64,000 nt of DNA from Microlunatus panaciterrae (GTDB taxonomy: Bacteria; Actinomycetota; Actinomycetes; Propionibacteriales; Propionibacteriaceae). A model generated the notes under the pieces. It did no database searches, had not been told where the DNA came from, and worked only from the letters and a program-made list of their open reading frames with translations. This document shows, piece by piece, positions 56,845 through 64,000 of the stretch. Position 1 is the first letter of the stretch, and the number at the start of each line of letters is the position of its first letter. The stretch lies in contig NZ_JAFBCF010000001.1 of NCBI RefSeq assembly GCF_016907535.1, forward strand, positions 1,674,001 through 1,738,000. Direction: 5' to 3'. Made by a program: the position numbers and the translations under genes.

Positions 56845-59800
56845 TCAGAGGGCCCAGTCGGGCCGCTCCTCCGGGTCGTAGACGCAGAAGGTGCCGGTCC
56901 GGACTGCGTGGCGCAGATGCCGGCCGAGGTCGGGCTGGACCCGTTCGACCCGCCTGATGGCCTCCTTGATCCTCGCTGTCACCGCCGTACGTGCCCGTTC
57001 GGCGTCGGAGCCCGCCCGCCGCACCCGGCCGCCGAGACCGTACGCAGCCGTCAACTGCTCGAGCAGAGCGTCCTGCTCCGCCGACAACCGTGATGATCGC
57101 TCGCGATCGCCGGACCGGTCCGCCTCCGCCAGCTCCTCGGCGAGATCCTCCAGTCGCCGTCGATAGGCCGAGCGCGCGGCCGCGTCGAGAACCTCACCGG
57201 TGTCGGCGGACCGGCTCAGACCGTCGGACCGCTCCGCACGCGCGGTGCCCGGTGCACCCTCAGTCGCAGTCGCAAGGTCCAGCGCGGCAATGGCGCGGCC
57301 GGGTCGGGCCAGCAGCAACGCCAGGTCGCGCAGGCCCTTGGAGTCGTGCAGCAGGCTGGTGGAGCCGCCCGTACCGACCCGCCAGCTCTCGCCCTCGCGG
57401 CGGAAGACGGCACCGGACGGAGTCGCCCCGCGCCGGGCTGGTCCCGCCACCGGAGTCGGCGCGCCCGCACCGTGTGCGTCGATCTCGGCGACGCGCGCCT
57501 CGAGGCCGAGCCGGCGGTACAGCTCGCGGGCCTCAGCCAGCCGTGCGGCGTCGCCGAGCGCCAGTCCGGCGTCACGCTGGATCCGGGCCAGCAGCAGGGA
57601 GGCGCCGACCGCGCTGGTCTGCTCCGCGGCGGCCAGGAAATGCGCCTCCGCCGCGGCACGCCGCCCGAGCACCGCGGCCAGCAGCCCGAGATGCCGGTGC
57701 ACCGGGCCGCGCAGCGCGGCCCCGATACCCTCAACCACGAAGAGGTCGGCGTAGGGCGCCAACTCGTCGTAGACCGGTGCCGCAGCCGGATGCGGCCCGA
57801 GAACGGCGACGACCTCAGCGAACTGGGCCATCATCGGCAGCCACTCGGAGTCGCGCGGCGCCCGCCGCAGCAGCGGGACCGCGGCATCCAGCTCCACCCG
57901 GGCCCGGTCGGTCTCCCCGAGCTGGGCCGAGACCAGTGCCCGGGTGACGTAGGCCCAGACGCCGCCGAAGTCCTCGGGATTGAACTCCCGGCTCATCTCG
58001 GCCAGCGCGACCCGGTCGTCCTGTTCGGCACACAGGCACCACTGCTGGGTCAGCACCAGGGTCAGGGCGTTGGAGCTGTCGGCTGCCGCGCCGAGGGCGC
58101 GGGTCTGCGCCATCGCCTGCCGGCAGTCCTCGAGTCGGCCTTCGGCCAGCGCCCGCATGGCCCGCCACAACGGGACGTACCAGCCGTACAGCGGCTGGCC
58201 CAGGGCGTCCGCCACCACCCGGAATGCGCGCGCCTCGGTCGCCGCCTCGCCGAGAGAGCCCAGCTCGAGCAGCGCCACCAGCCGGAACCGGCGGCCCAGC
58301 AGCTCCAACGGCCGGTCGTGTTGACGCTGGGCGAGCTCCAGCATCTCCTGGCCGAGCGCCAGGCGCTGATGGCAGCAGTCCGGACCCGACCTGGCGTCTG
58401 AAAGGGCGGACAGGGCATACGCCAGCACGGCCGGCTCCGCGAGCTGACGGGCCCTCTCGACCGCCCCCTCGGCCAGCTCCAACCGCTCGAGATCATCGAC
58501 CAGCATTGTCGAGGCCACCGAGAGCCGGGCCGCGACCTGGACCCACAGCGCGGAGTCGCGTGGCAGTACGGCACAGCAGCTGCGGAGCAGCTCGATCTGG
58601 TCCTGGTCGAGGATCGGCACCTCGAACCCGGTGTAGCCCGACCCGAGCGCCAGCGCCGCCCGGGCCATCAGATCCGGCCGGTCGCAGCGGTCCGCGAGAT
58701 CCGCCGCCTGCAGCAGCGCGGTCCGGGCAGACTCACGGTGCCCGGCGCCGATCCGGGCCTCACCGAGGCCGATCTGCAGCTCCGCCTGCTCGGCCACCCC
58801 GATCCCAGTGCTGGCAGCCACCTCCAGGGCCCGCTCAAACCACTCGACCGCCCCGGCATAGGCCATCAGCGTCATCGCCCGTTCTCCCGCGCGTCGACAT
58901 TGTTCCAGCGCCAGCGCAGCCGCCGCCGGACCAGCCAGCAGCAGATGCCGGGCTGCCGTGCCCGGGTCGATTTGGCGACCACGCTGGATCAGCACGGCCA
59001 GCTCCGACCCGATCCGAAGGTGCAGGTCGCTCCGCTCGCTGGCGTCGAGCAGACCGAGGAGGGCGTCTCGCACCAGCGCGTGCCGGAAGGTCCAGCTCTC
59101 CCCGCCGCCCGGCTCGAGCAGGCCGGCCCGACCGGCCTGCTCCAGTCCGGCGCGGACCTGCAGCGGGTCGGTCCTGCTCACCGCGGCCAGGACCTGGACG
59201 TCGATGTCTCCGAGGACCGCCGCAAGCTCGACCAGCCGACGGGCGGCGGCGGGCAGGCCCTCCACCCGCTCCGCGACCACCGCTCGGACCGAGCCCGGCA
59301 CACTCGTTCCGACAATCTCGAGATCCACCGCCGAGTCGCCCGTCAGGCAGCCCATCAGCTCGACAACGGTGAAGGCGTGTCCGCCGGTCCGCTCCATGAT
59401 CGCCGCGGCCACGGTCGGGTCGGTGCGGGGCGCTGCCAGCTCGGCGACCTCGGCCGCGGTCAGTGGGCCCACCGGCACCGTCCGGGCATGACGAAACAGA
59501 CCGGCCAGCAGCCCTTCCCGGTGAGACCACTCCGGTGCCTTGTCGTCGGTGATCGCCAGTACGGACACCCGCATCCGCGGCAGCTCGGCCGCCAGGTGGA
59601 CCAGCAGCTCCAGCGACGAGGCGTCCGCCTCCTCCAGATCGTCCAGTACGAGCAGTAGCGGCTCACTGGCGCTGCCGGCAGCCAGCACCCGCTGCAGCTC
59701 TGCGTACAACCGGCCCTGCAACGCCTCCAGGTCAGCCATCCCTGCCGGCACCGCTGGCATAGACTCCGGCAACTCGGTCGAGGGGCCTGCGGGCCCCGAT

Positions 59801-60204
59801 CCGCGGGACAGCACCGTCGCCAGCAGTGACGGCGCCCGCACCAGGCGTGCCAGCTCCTCCCGGCCGGTCAGGGCCAGCAGCACCTGGGACCAGACCGAGT
59901 AGCCGTCGCCGGCCGCCGGCCCGCGACCGGGCACCCAGACCACCCGGAGGCCGGTCACCTGCTCGAGTACGTGCTGGGCCAGCCGGGTCTTGCCGGCTCC
60001 AGCCTCTCCCGTCAGCAGGATGAGTTGGCCCTGCGACCGCCTCGTCGCCGCCAGGATCCTGACGATCTCGGCCGCCGCCGCCGACCGCCCGACGAAGGCA
60101 GGCCCGATTCCGCTCGGGGTGGCTGTGACTGCCGATCCGTCCGCTGCGGTGACCACGCCACCATCATCGCCGACCGCGCCACAGGTTGCGGCCCGAACAG
60201 CCAT
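56845..60204 (-). CDS. Large AAA/TPR signalling ATPase (LAL/MalT-like without LuxR helix-turn-helix)
   Basis: The protein is about 1119 residues. It has an N-terminal AAA ATPase (Walker A LTGEAGAGKTRLAQHVL about 65-78, Walker B LLLVLDDLEEAD about 182-193) and an arginine-finger region before a long TPR-like helical repeat section (about 420-880). No LuxR helix-turn-helix is visible. The end carries a different domain (SWRVGTGGSTSLLHDSKGLRDLALLLARPGRAIAALDLA ... AYRRRLEDLAEELAEADRSGD ... ARTAVTARIKEAIRRVERVQPDLGRHLRHAVRTGTFCVYDPE) common in actinobacterial adenylate-cyclase- or regulator-like ATPases. The start is uncertain (ATG 60204 or a GTG near 60156). Confidence 0.8.
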   Translation of the reverse strand: MAVRAATCGAVGDDGGVVTAADGSAVTATPSGIGPAFVGRSAAAAEIVRILAATRRSQGQLILLTGEAGAGKTRLAQHVLEQVTGLRVVWVPGRGPAAGDGYSVWSQVLLALTGREELARLVRAPSLLATVLSRGSGPAGPSTELPESMPAVPAGMADLEALQGRLYAELQRVLAAGSASEPLLLVLDDLEEADASSLELLVHLAAELPRMRVSVLAITDDKAPEWSHREGLLAGLFRHARTVPVGPLTAAEVAELAAPRTDPTVAAAIMERTGGHAFTVVELMGCLTGDSAVDLEIVGTSVPGSVRAVVAERVEGLPAAARRLVELAAVLGDIDVQVLAAVSRTDPLQVRAGLEQAGRAGLLEPGGGESWTFRHALVRDALLGLLDASERSDLHLRIGSELAVLIQRGRQIDPGTAARHLLLAGPAAAALALEQCRRAGERAMTLMAYAGAVEWFERALEVAASTGIGVAEQAELQIGLGEARIGAGHRESARTALLQAADLADRCDRPDLMARAALALGSGYTGFEVPILDQDQIELLRSCCAVLPRDSALWVQVAARLSVASTMLVDDLERLELAEGAVERARQLAEPAVLAYALSALSDARSGPDCCHQRLALGQEMLELAQRQHDRPLELLGRRFRLVALLELGSLGEAATEARAFRVVADALGQPLYGWYVPLWRAMRALAEGRLEDCRQAMAQTRALGAAADSSNALTLVLTQQWCLCAEQDDRVALAEMSREFNPEDFGGVWAYVTRALVSAQLGETDRARVELDAAVPLLRRAPRDSEWLPMMAQFAEVVAVLGPHPAAAPVYDELAPYADLFVVEGIGAALRGPVHRHLGLLAAVLGRRAAAEAHFLAAAEQTSAVGASLLLARIQRDAGLALGDAARLAEARELYRRLGLEARVAEIDAHGAGAPTPVAGPARRGATPSGAVFRREGESWRVGTGGSTSLLHDSKGLRDLALLLARPGRAIAALDLATATEGAPGTARAERSDGLSRSADTGEVLDAAARSAYRRRLEDLAEELAEADRSGDRERSSRLSAEQDALLEQLTAAYGLGGRVRRAGSDAERARTAVTARIKEAIRRVERVQPDLGRHLRHAVRTGTFCVYDPEERPDWAL

Positions 60205-60288
60205 CGCTCGCCGCCGGGCGCGGGCCCCTCCCCTCCTGGTGGGGCATTAGTGTGGGACGACCACCCCCGAGCCCACTCTGGAGCGTCC

Positions 60289-62223
60289 ATGCCGCAGAAG
60301 CTGCAGCCCTTCCTGCACGACCTGGTCACCACGTTCGCAGCTCCGACCCAGACGTTGTCCGCGGCGAGCGGCGACGTGTCCGGGTTGGCCGACGGGCCGA
60401 CCGCCCAGGGGGTGCTGCACGCCGACATCAGGGTGTTGTCCGATATCCATGTGCTGGTCGACGGCAAGTCGCCGGAGCACATCGCCACCCAGTACGGGGC
60501 GGACACGGCGACGTTCACCAGCCTGCTGCGGAACATCGGCATGGGCCTGGTTTCGGTCCCGGACCGGCTGCTCCGCCTCGACCGGACGCGCCGGGTCTCT
60601 CCCGGCCTTGTCGAAGAGACCCTGTTCTTCTCCTCAGACCTCCCGGAGGACGTCCAGTGCACCGTCGAGGTGGTGCTGCGCTCCGACTTCACCGCCATTG
60701 AGCAGATCCGCAACGGTGAGGCGGCTCCGCTGCATCTCTTCAGCCTGGACAGCGGCAGCGGCGAGCCGGTCCGCTGGTCCAGCGGCGAGGTCAGTGCCGC
60801 CCTGCTGGCGACCGGGGCCGATCTCAGCACCAGCGACGACGGCACCGCCCTCACCATGCGCTGGGCGCTCACGGTGCCGGCCAAGGCGGCCACCACCGTC
60901 GGCTGGCAGCTGGCGATCACCGACAGCGGCGGTGCCGTGATTCCCGCTCCGCACCCGGGGCTGGACATCGCGGGCCTCACCGACCAGGTCCTGACGCAGG
61001 TCGGCTCGCCCGGGGCCGACGACCATCGGCTGCGGCCGTGGGTCGAGCAGTCGCTGGCCGATCTCAACAGCCTGCGGATGGCCACCGCGGTCGAGCCGGA
61101 GCTGCCCTTCTACGCCGCCGGTGCCCCGTGGTACCTCACCCTGTTCGGCCGTGACAGCCTCTGGACGGCGCGGCTGCTGCTGCCGGTCGACCTCGGCCAT
61201 GCGCTCAGCACGCTGCGGACCCTGGCCCGCTTCCAGGGCACCAAGACCGACATCGAGACGGCCGAGCAGCCGGGCAAGATCATGCACGAGCTGCGCCGCG
61301 GCACCTCCGCGTTCGCCGATATGTCGCTGCCGCCGCTCTACTACGGCACCATCGACGCGACCGCGCTGTGGATCTGCCTGCTGCACGACGTCTGGAAGGC
61401 GGGGGCGCCCGAGGACCAGGTACGGCAGCTGCTGCCCAACCTGACCGCGGCACTGCAGTGGATGGGCGACTACGGGGACGCCGACGGAGACGGCTTCCTG
61501 GAGTACATCGACGAGTCCGGCCACGGTCTGGCCAACCAGGGCTGGAAGGACTCCGGCGACTCGGTACGGTTCGCCGACGGAACGATCGCCACCGGTCCGG
61601 TGGCCCTCTGCGAGGTCCAGGCGTACGCCTATCAAGCGGCGGTCGGCGGAGCCGAGCTGCTGGACCACTTCGGGCAGCAGGGCGGCGACCACTGGCGCGG
61701 CTGGGCGGCGGAGCTGGCCGACCGGTTCCGGGCCCAGTTCTGGTGTGGCGAGGGTGATGACCGGTTCCCGGCGTTGGCCCTCGACGGGCAGAAGCGCCGG
61801 GTCGACTCCGTCACCAGCAACATCGGTCACCTGTTGGGCACCGGGATCCTCAGTCCCGAGGAGAGCGAGCTGGTCGCCCGCCGGGTGACCGCTGCAGACA
61901 TGGACTCCGGCCTCGGCCTGCGCACCATGTCAGCGGCGGCCGGCGGTTACACCCCGCTCAGCTATCACTGTGGATCGGTCTGGCCACACGACACTGCCAT
62001 CGTCATCGACGGTCTGGTGCGTTCCGGCCTCGGCCACCACGCCGGCGGACTGGTACAGGGACTGCTGCAGGCCTCGACCGTGTTCGACCGGCGCTTCCCC
62101 GAGCTCTGGTCGGGCGAGGGCACCAGCGGGGTTCCCTACCCCTCCGCCTGCCGGCCGCAGGCGTGGTCGGCCGCGGCCGCGATCACCGTCGCCAACGCGC
62201 TGTCGGCGGTCGGCGCCAGCTGA
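60289..62223 (+). CDS. Glycogen-debranching-enzyme-like (GDE_N_bis / amylo-alpha-1,6-glucosidase) protein
   Basis: The 644-residue enzyme has an N-terminal glycogen-debranching beta domain (GVLHADIRVLSDIHVLVDGKSPEHIATQYGADTATFTSLLRNIG and SPGLVEETLFFSSDLPEDVQCTVEVVLRSDF). A C-terminal (alpha/alpha)6 glycosidase toroid includes PWYLTLFGRDSLWTARLLLPVD, GHGLANQGWKDSGDSVRF and YHCGSVWPHDTAIVIDGL, where acidic catalytic residues (Asp/Glu) are placed as in GH15/GH63-like enzymes. Likely role: trimming of alpha-glucans or related storage sugars. Start ATG 60289 follows GGAG. Confidence 0.88.
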   Translation: MPQKLQPFLHDLVTTFAAPTQTLSAASGDVSGLADGPTAQGVLHADIRVLSDIHVLVDGKSPEHIATQYGADTATFTSLLRNIGMGLVSVPDRLLRLDRTRRVSPGLVEETLFFSSDLPEDVQCTVEVVLRSDFTAIEQIRNGEAAPLHLFSLDSGSGEPVRWSSGEVSAALLATGADLSTSDDGTALTMRWALTVPAKAATTVGWQLAITDSGGAVIPAPHPGLDIAGLTDQVLTQVGSPGADDHRLRPWVEQSLADLNSLRMATAVEPELPFYAAGAPWYLTLFGRDSLWTARLLLPVDLGHALSTLRTLARFQGTKTDIETAEQPGKIMHELRRGTSAFADMSLPPLYYGTIDATALWICLLHDVWKAGAPEDQVRQLLPNLTAALQWMGDYGDADGDGFLEYIDESGHGLANQGWKDSGDSVRFADGTIATGPVALCEVQAYAYQAAVGGAELLDHFGQQGGDHWRGWAAELADRFRAQFWCGEGDDRFPALALDGQKRRVDSVTSNIGHLLGTGILSPEESELVARRVTAADMDSGLGLRTMSAAAGGYTPLSYHCGSVWPHDTAIVIDGLVRSGLGHHAGGLVQGLLQASTVFDRRFPELWSGEGTSGVPYPSACRPQAWSAAAAITVANALSAVGAS

Positions 62224-62242
62224 CCAGGGTGGGCGGCCGCGG

Positions 62243-63043
62243 CTAGCCGGAGCCGCCGATGGCGGGTTGGCAACGCGGACACCAGTAGCTGGTCCGCTCC
62301 TGCCCGATGGGGCCGAACTCCTCGAACGCGATGGTGGTGCCACAACGGCGGCACGGCTTGCCGGCACGGCCGAAGACGTACGTCTGGCGTCCGGTTCGCA
62401 GATCGCCGGTGGTGCTCTGCTGAGGGCGGGCACGGTTGGCGGACAGCAGCTGCTGGGCCCGCCGCACCAGCCGTTCGAGATTGCGGATCTCGCCGACCGG
62501 CGTCCGGGGATGGATCCCTTGCAGGAAACAGAGCTCGGCTCGGTAAAGGGTCCCGATGCCGGCCAGGTTCCGTTGGTCGAGGAGGGCCTCGCCGATCGTC
62601 CGACCAGGGTCGGCGGTGATCCGGCGCATCGCCTCGGCCGGGTCCCAGTCCGGTCCGAGAAGATCCGGCCCGAGGTGACCGACGACGCTCGGTTCATCCG
62701 CCGTCGGGAGCAGCTCGACCACCGGCAGCCGATAACCGATGGCGTCATGATCGGCATTGGCCAGCATGACCCGGATCTGGAAGGGCTGTCCCCCGGACCA
62801 GTTCGCCCCGTGATCGAAGACACGCCAACTGCCGTCCATCCGTAGGTGGGTGTGCAGCGTGAATCGGTTGTCGAACCGGAACAGCTGATGCTTGCCACGC
62901 GAGACGACCTCACAGACCGTAGCCCCCGTCAGGTCCTCGGTAGCGAGCGACGGCACCCGCAACTCGCACCGCGTGAGCACCCGACCGGCCAGCGCACGGT
63001 TGAGCAACTGGCACGCCCGCCACACCGTGTCACCCTCTGGCAT
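62243..63043 (-). CDS. Fpg/Nei-family DNA glycosylase/AP lyase (endonuclease VIII type)
   Basis: The 266-residue repair enzyme starts MPEGDTVWRA, with the catalytic Pro2/Glu3 pair of Nei enzymes. The helix-two-turn-helix is LLDQRNLAGIGTLYRAELCFLQGIHPRTPVG, and a C-terminal zinc finger CRRCGTTIAFEEFGPIGQERTSYWCPRCQ has its four Cys. It excises oxidised pyrimidines and cuts the backbone. RGKHQLFRFDNRFTLHTHLRMDGSW is typical of actinobacterial Nei2-like proteins. It is preceded by a G-rich tract and a repeat region. Confidence 0.94.
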   Translation of the reverse strand: MPEGDTVWRACQLLNRALAGRVLTRCELRVPSLATEDLTGATVCEVVSRGKHQLFRFDNRFTLHTHLRMDGSWRVFDHGANWSGGQPFQIRVMLANADHDAIGYRLPVVELLPTADEPSVVGHLGPDLLGPDWDPAEAMRRITADPGRTIGEALLDQRNLAGIGTLYRAELCFLQGIHPRTPVGEIRNLERLVRRAQQLLSANRARPQQSTTGDLRTGRQTYVFGRAGKPCRRCGTTIAFEEFGPIGQERTSYWCPRCQPAIGGSG

Positions 63044-63090
63044 CCAGCCATCCTCCCATCCCCCAGGCTCCGGGCCGCTCGCCGACTCCG

Positions 63091-63188
63091 CCGCCCTCGC
63101 CCTCCGCCCTCGCCCTGGCCCTTGTGCCCCCTCCGCCCTCGCCCTCACGCCCCCTCCGCCCTGCCGCTCCCTCGCCCTCCGCCCTCGC
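63091..63188 (-). promoter_or_regulatory. G-rich tract (minus strand) with quadruplex potential upstream of the glycosylase gene
   Basis: On the minus strand this 98-base tract is a near-regular run of GGG blocks separated by 2-6 bases (GAGGGCGAGGGCGGAGGGCG and similar), well over a dozen blocks. Four such blocks with short loops are enough for a G-quadruplex. It ends about 48 bases upstream of the glycosylase ATG, so it may affect its transcription. Confidence 0.6.
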
Positions 63189-63516
63189 GAAAAGTCATCA
63201 GAACGCGAGAAATCACGGCCCCACAGCCCGATCCCGGCCCAGAACTCATCAGAACGCGACTTTTGCGTCCGCACGGCCACCCCGGATCGAGAAGTCAGCA
63301 GAACGCGAGAAATCACGGCCCCACAGCCCGATCCCGGCCCAGAACTCATCAGAACGCGACATCTTGCATCCGCATAGCCGACCCCCGGATCGAGAAGTCA
63401 ACAGAACGCGAGAAATCACGGCTCCACGGCCCGATCCCGGCCCAAAAGTCATCAGAACCCGAGTTCTTCTCGGCGTACGGCGGGCGCCTCGTCCCCAGAA
63501 GTCTGGCAGCAACCGC
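63189..63516. repeat. Non-coding region with three copies of a ~100-bp repeat
   Basis: The stretch 63190-63470 holds three units spaced 100 and 103 bases apart (marked by AATCACGG at 63211, 63311 and 63414). Each contains the sub-repeat TCATCAGAACGCGA or a close variant twice, in addition to CCCGATCCCGGCCCA. Open frames through it are chance products of the repeats. Nothing else is recognised up to the MFS gene. Confidence 0.8.
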
Positions 63517-64000
63517 TCAGCTGTCGACCGGCTGGAGCTGCTCCGTCTCGACCAGGACCACCTGGCGCCAGGCCACGAAGGTCGTCACGACCATCCCGAC
63601 GAAGCCGAACCAGAACGGCGTGACGACGGTGAACGTCTGTGCCACCACGCCGCCAATGAGGGCACCGACCGCCGCTCCCCCCACCGAGAAGACCTGATAG
63701 ACGCTGTTGACTCGGCCCATCAGGTGCTGCGGTGTCGCCCGTTGGCGGGCGCTCAGCGCCACCGATCCCCAGACACTGGCATGGCAACCGAACACCAACA
63801 TGGTGACTGCGGCCGAGACCCAGTGCCGGCCGAGCGCCAGGGCCAGATGGGTAAGGGTCTCGGTCACCAGCCCGACTCTGAGCAGGGTCGACGTGGCGAA
63901 GCGCCCCTCCAACCGCGGGAAGAGGACCACGCCGACCAGGCCCCCCACAGCGCCGACCGTGGTCAACAGCCCGAATCCGACGGCTGAGAGCCCGAGCAGG
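63517..64000 (-). CDS. MFS transporter, C-terminal part (cut by window edge)
   Basis: The open frame continues past 64000 on the minus strand (LLGLSAVGFGLLTTVGAVGGLVGVVLFPRLEGRF...). It shows about four membrane segments, the MFS motif-like RQRATPQHLMGRVNSVYQVFSVGGAAVGALIGGVVAQTF and a short soluble tail (VETEQLQPVDS). This looks like the second half of a DHA3/enterobactin-exporter (MFS_3) type transporter. The N-terminal half is outside the window, so the size, start and substrate are unknown. Confidence 0.82.
   Translation of the reverse strand, partial: LLGLSAVGFGLLTTVGAVGGLVGVVLFPRLEGRFATSTLLRVGLVTETLTHLALALGRHWVSAAVTMLVFGCHASVWGSVALSARQRATPQHLMGRVNSVYQVFSVGGAAVGALIGGVVAQTFTVVTPFWFGFVGMVVTTFVAWRQVVLVETEQLQPVDS

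Noticed and set aside
57346-58401. Open frames antisense to the AAA/TPR ATPase
   Set aside because: Arg/Pro/Gln-rich translations with no motif, opposite a conserved ATPase.
63249-63512. Open frames through the repeat region near the right end
   Set aside because: They consist of repeated translations of the ~100-bp unit (SRSDEFWAGIGLWGRDFS) and lack a ribosome site; the repeats are better read as non-coding.

Overview
The window is about 64 kb of dense, high-GC chromosomal DNA with GTG/TTG starts, many 4-base stop/start overlaps and short intergenic gaps. Gene content points to an actinobacterium, probably of the Propionibacteriales/Propionibacteriaceae type. The markers are a polyphosphate glucokinase, DUF1707 proteins, a TIGR03668 (F420/FMN-type) PPOX protein, an EtfD-like membrane Fe-S oxidoreductase, a bifunctional-type dCTP deaminase, a PP2C/FHA cluster and a DtxR/IdeR-type iron box. 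The genus is inference. I see no prophage, IS element, transposase or CRISPR array.

Layout. 1-2.4 kb: an osmoprotectant (OpuC/ProU-type) ABC operon running off the left edge. 2.6-8.6 kb: an unknown membrane protein, an EtfD-like oxidoreductase behind a TetR-like operator, a short-chain dehydrogenase, and an overlapping pair (ribbon-helix-helix protein plus DUF4097 beta-repeat protein). 8.64-8.74 kb: a 94-bp near-perfect palindrome; a related element lies at 52.87-52.96 kb, and both sit between convergent genes. 8.8-13 kb: dcd and a phosphatase/FHA/RDD-FHA signalling cluster. 13-16.6 kb: an efflux pump and a siderophore-interacting protein behind an iron box, then an RsmC/RlmG-like methyltransferase. 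16.6-26.8 kb: DinB protein, BNR-repeat protein with divergent PadR regulator, L,D-transpeptidase, lipase, a two-component system coupled to a DUF4173 membrane protein, a secreted unknown, a P-loop ATPase and a coiled-coil protein. 26.8-29.1 kb: pantothenate operon panC-panD-panB with a 13-codon leader frame overlapping panC.

30-33.8 kb: an LplB/YtcP/LipO-type sugar ABC importer with a LacI-type operator. 33.9-39 kb: PAP2 phosphatase, acyl-CoA ligase, a small beta-sandwich protein, a 42-bp direct repeat and an ABC-2 exporter. 39.2-44.2 kb: a TIR-transmembrane-WD40 receptor-like protein, a two-domain GT61 glycosyltransferase and tRNA-Gly(CCC). 44.4-49.2 kb: a secreted all-beta protein and a four-gene overlapping cluster (two DUF1707/LiaF-like proteins and two bacterial PH-domain proteins); the last gene is fused to an aminoglycoside-phosphotransferase-like kinase domain. 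49.3-54.7 kb: sodium/solute symporter, ppgK, P-loop kinase, argS. 54.7-64 kb: aldo/keto reductase, cupin/NTF2 pair, a 31-bp minisatellite array, a large AAA/TPR signalling ATPase, a glycogen-debranching-like enzyme, an Nei-type glycosylase with a G-rich upstream tract and a ~100-bp triplicated repeat, and the end of an MFS gene.

The items I would look at first are the TIR-TM-WD40 protein (39173-42085), the PH/APH fusion kinase (46825-49239), and the paired palindromic elements with the other extragenic repeats.
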